DNA from: Alphaproteobacteria bacterium
GTDB taxonomy: Bacteria > Pseudomonadota > Alphaproteobacteria > Puniceispirillales > Puniceispirillaceae
Assembly: GCA_016780775.1 (NCBI GenBank)
Contig: JADHLI010000014.1
Coordinates: forward strand, 1 to 51,993
DNA: 51,993 nucleotides
Reading direction: 5' to 3'
Under the pieces are notes generated by a model. The model did no database searches, had not been told where the DNA came from, and was given only the letters and a program-made list of their open reading frames with translations. Positions 50,529 to 51,993 of this stretch are shown here, one piece after another (position 1 is the first letter of the stretch; the number at the start of each line of letters is the position of its first letter). The translations under genes and the position numbers were made by a program.

Positions 50529-51392
50529 TCAAGAAAAGAGGGTTTTGAAACGCTCTATATTGCCGCGAAACCCTTCTTCAAAATTACCGTTGCCCGGATG
50601 ATAGACGCTCTCAAAAGACACTACCCCGGCATAAGGCATATCTCTTAGCCCTTGTGCGATAGGGGCAAACATTTCTGCTAATTGCCCCTCTCCCATAGGC
50701 CGAACTTCCAGCGTGGCTTTTGGGGTGTCCACTTGCACATCCTTGATATGGACATGCCCCAGATAGCCATCCTTTACGGCCGCAAAGCCATCTGGCCATG
50801 CGCGTTCATGGCACCAGCAATTATTAGCTGGATCCCATAATACCTGTAACACATCTTTGGCATCTAACGCATCTATCAGCTTCACGGCTGTATAGTTAGA
50901 ATTTACCATCGTGCCATTGCCCGTTTCAACCACAAGCGTGACGCCTTCCGCTCTGGCAAGCTCTATGGCGGGCGCGATAAGGGGCGGCAATGTATCCCAT
51001 GCCCCTTTGGCAACATTCCATTGTTCTGCTCCGTTCATCCCCCATAAAATTTGTTCTTTTTTAGAGGTCATAATGCGAACCAAAGGCGAGGATAGCTGAT
51101 GTGCCATATCTATTACCCGCTTTAACGCTTCCATATGGCGGGTATGATCTGGATCGCCCGGCCGATTGCCCGTGGTGAGACCAGCAAAAATATGACGAGA
51201 AAGACAGGAAACAGGTTTCTGATACTGTTTTAACAACTCTTTAATTTTGGCCATATCGCTGGCATCATGATCCCCAATTTCATGATCCCAGATAAATTGC
51301 AGCTCGGCATATTCCAGACCAAATTCATCCATAACTTTCAGCGCATGTTCAAAATCGCGGCTAATGCCGTCACAAATCACCCCTAATTTCAT
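50529..51392 (-). CDS. Sugar phosphate isomerase/epimerase-like TIM-barrel protein
   Basis: A 287-residue protein of the xylose-isomerase-like/AP-endonuclease-2 TIM-barrel superfamily. Metal-binding acidic and histidine residues appear in LVVETGNGTM, LWDPANNCW, GHVHIKDVQ and VSFESVYHPG, in barrel-strand order. Superfamily members isomerise or epimerise ketoses and keto acids. It lies between the truncated LtnD-like gene and the gluconate-dehydrogenase-like SDR on the same strand, within the sugar-acid island. AGGG-rich sequence precedes the ATG. The substrate is not determined. Confidence 0.85.
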   Translation of the reverse strand: MKLGVICDGISRDFEHALKVMDEFGLEYAELQFIWDHEIGDHDASDMAKIKELLKQYQKPVSCLSRHIFAGLTTGNRPGDPDHTRHMEALKRVIDMAHQLSSPLVRIMTSKKEQILWGMNGAEQWNVAKGAWDTLPPLIAPAIELARAEGVTLVVETGNGTMVNSNYTAVKLIDALDAKDVLQVLWDPANNCWCHERAWPDGFAAVKDGYLGHVHIKDVQVDTPKATLEVRPMGEGQLAEMFAPIAQGLRDMPYAGVVSFESVYHPGNGNFEEGFRGNIERFKTLFS

Positions 51393-51428
51393 TTGCCCCT
51401 ATCCCCCTTTAATATGGTCTCTTTTATG

Positions 51429-51472
51429 TATCGGCCAGTTTAACTATCAGCCAGTTTAACTATCAGCTAGCG
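51429..51472. repeat. 16-bp tandem duplication at the 3' end of the LtnD-like gene
   Basis: tatcggccagtttaac (51429-51444) and tatcagccagtttaac (51445-51460) are adjacent; a partial third copy, tatcagctagcg, runs to 51472 and contains the stop codon (51467-51469) of the minus-strand gene. Confidence 0.92.
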
Positions 51473-51993
51473 ATGGAGTTCAGCGCCGACAATTTCCTCT
51501 AGCACACGCGTTACCACCCAATTATCCCCATCTGGATATTTTGATTTCCCAGCATGGAATAACTGCATCGCTGTGGACGCTGTATGCAGCGGCACACCCA
51601 GCTGTTCTGCCATCGATAAACAAATCGTCAAATCCTTGTGCATCGTTGAAATATGGCTGCCTGTCCCTGCAAATTTACGGTCAATAATATTTTCAAGTGC
51701 GGTGCGCGCTACCCCGCACCCAGCCCCAGAAGTAGAGACCACCTTAAATAAGGTTTCCCCATCTATACCGGCCTTTGCAGCGAGCGAAGCGGCTTCGAAG
51801 GTCGCCGAGAAAATAGACCCTATAATAGATTGCAGACAAGCCTTGATCATTTGCCCCTTTGGGGCGGCATCCCCAACAATATGAATGGTAGATGAAACAG
51901 CTTCCATTATTGGGCGACTAGCAGTAAGGGCGGCCTCAGGACCTGCGGCCATCATAGTCAGTGTGCCAGATTGCGCGCCCGGAAACCCGCCAC
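51467..51993 (-). CDS. Beta-hydroxyacid dehydrogenase, LtnD-like, C-terminal fragment
   Basis: The gene enters from the right edge. The visible 175 residues begin GGFPGAQSGTLTMMAAG, the substrate-loop region that follows the Rossmann domain in 3-hydroxyisobutyrate-type dehydrogenases, and continue with the helical C-terminal domain (KACLQSIIGSIFSATFEA, FAGTGSHISTMHKDL). The family lysine is in GQMIKACLQ. Its N-terminal cofactor domain lies outside the window. Among family members, L-threonate dehydrogenase (LtnD) fits the nearby DenD-like gene, but the fragment alone does not decide. The stop lies in a 16-bp tandem duplication. Confidence 0.85.
   Translation of the reverse strand, partial: GGFPGAQSGTLTMMAAGPEAALTASRPIMEAVSSTIHIVGDAAPKGQMIKACLQSIIGSIFSATFEAASLAAKAGIDGETLFKVVSTSGAGCGVARTALENIIDRKFAGTGSHISTMHKDLTICLSMAEQLGVPLHTASTAMQLFHAGKSKYPDGDNWVVTRVLEEIVGAELHR

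Noticed and set aside
1-51993. tRNA, rRNA, insertion sequence or prophage signals
   Set aside because: None recognised on reading both strands; no transposase or integrase motifs and no terminal inverted repeats were seen.

Overview
The window looks like a piece of a marine alphaproteobacterial chromosome, most likely from the SAR116 (Puniceispirillum-like) group. This is inferred from moderate GC and from gene content: a TRAP transporter, several phytanoyl-CoA-dioxygenase-like (PhyH) enzymes, an MttB-family methyltransferase, malonyl-CoA decarboxylase, CoA-ester catabolism and sugar-acid catabolism. I cannot confirm taxonomy from sequence alone. I see no rRNA, tRNA, CRISPR array, insertion sequence or phage gene. 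About 50 protein genes fill nearly all of the window.

Left part (1-12.7 kb). A truncated GMC oxidoreductase at the edge and a ketopantoate-reductase-like gene are followed by a minus-strand operon: CoA-transferase, acyl-CoA dehydrogenase, zinc alcohol dehydrogenase, aldehyde dehydrogenase and a BisC/TorA-type molybdoenzyme. A crotonase and a CitE/HpcH-type lyase sit beside it. Together they suggest oxidation of an alcohol to an acid, CoA activation, dehydrogenation, hydration and C-C cleavage. Then come a VOC protein, an isolated ccmE and an alpha/beta hydrolase.

Middle (12.7-32.6 kb). A PhyH gene is followed by malonyl-CoA decarboxylase overlapping an MttB-like methyltransferase. Next is a GntR - PhyH - COG4091 (homoserine-dehydrogenase-like, SAF domain) operon, then an asparaginase with an amino-acid permease and a LysE exporter. 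A tightly coupled five-gene chain follows: acyl-CoA dehydrogenase, APH-type kinase, DUF6285/LvaB-like protein, free-methionine sulfoxide reductase and a 46-residue membrane protein. The first three resemble the lvaCAB genes for 4-hydroxyacyl-CoA breakdown. An ATC-hydrolase-like gene, a BKACE plus hydroxyacid dehydrogenase pair, an SDR, and a divergent HupE/DUF4198 pair (probably metal-related) complete this part.

Right part (32.6-52 kb). This is a sugar-acid catabolic island: a TRAP transporter operon with its own terminator; PhyH - COG4091 - UxaA altronate-dehydratase - PhyH; a mandelate-racemase-type sugar-acid dehydratase; a DenD-like D-erythronate dehydrogenase; and an IlvD/Edd sugar-acid dehydratase with FAH hydrolase, SDR, 3-hydroxyisobutyrate-type dehydrogenase and D-2-hydroxyacid dehydrogenase. 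A gluconate-5-dehydrogenase-like SDR, a TIM-barrel isomerase and a truncated L-threonate-dehydrogenase-like gene close the window.

Two signals stand out. The PhyH - COG4091 gene pair occurs twice in the same order, once with a GntR regulator and once in the sugar-acid operon, which suggests an uncharacterised two-enzyme step. Gene ends and spacers also repeatedly carry short tandem duplications of 11-17 bp, unrelated in sequence from site to site, several starting at a stop codon; one spacer is built entirely from about six 14-nt units.
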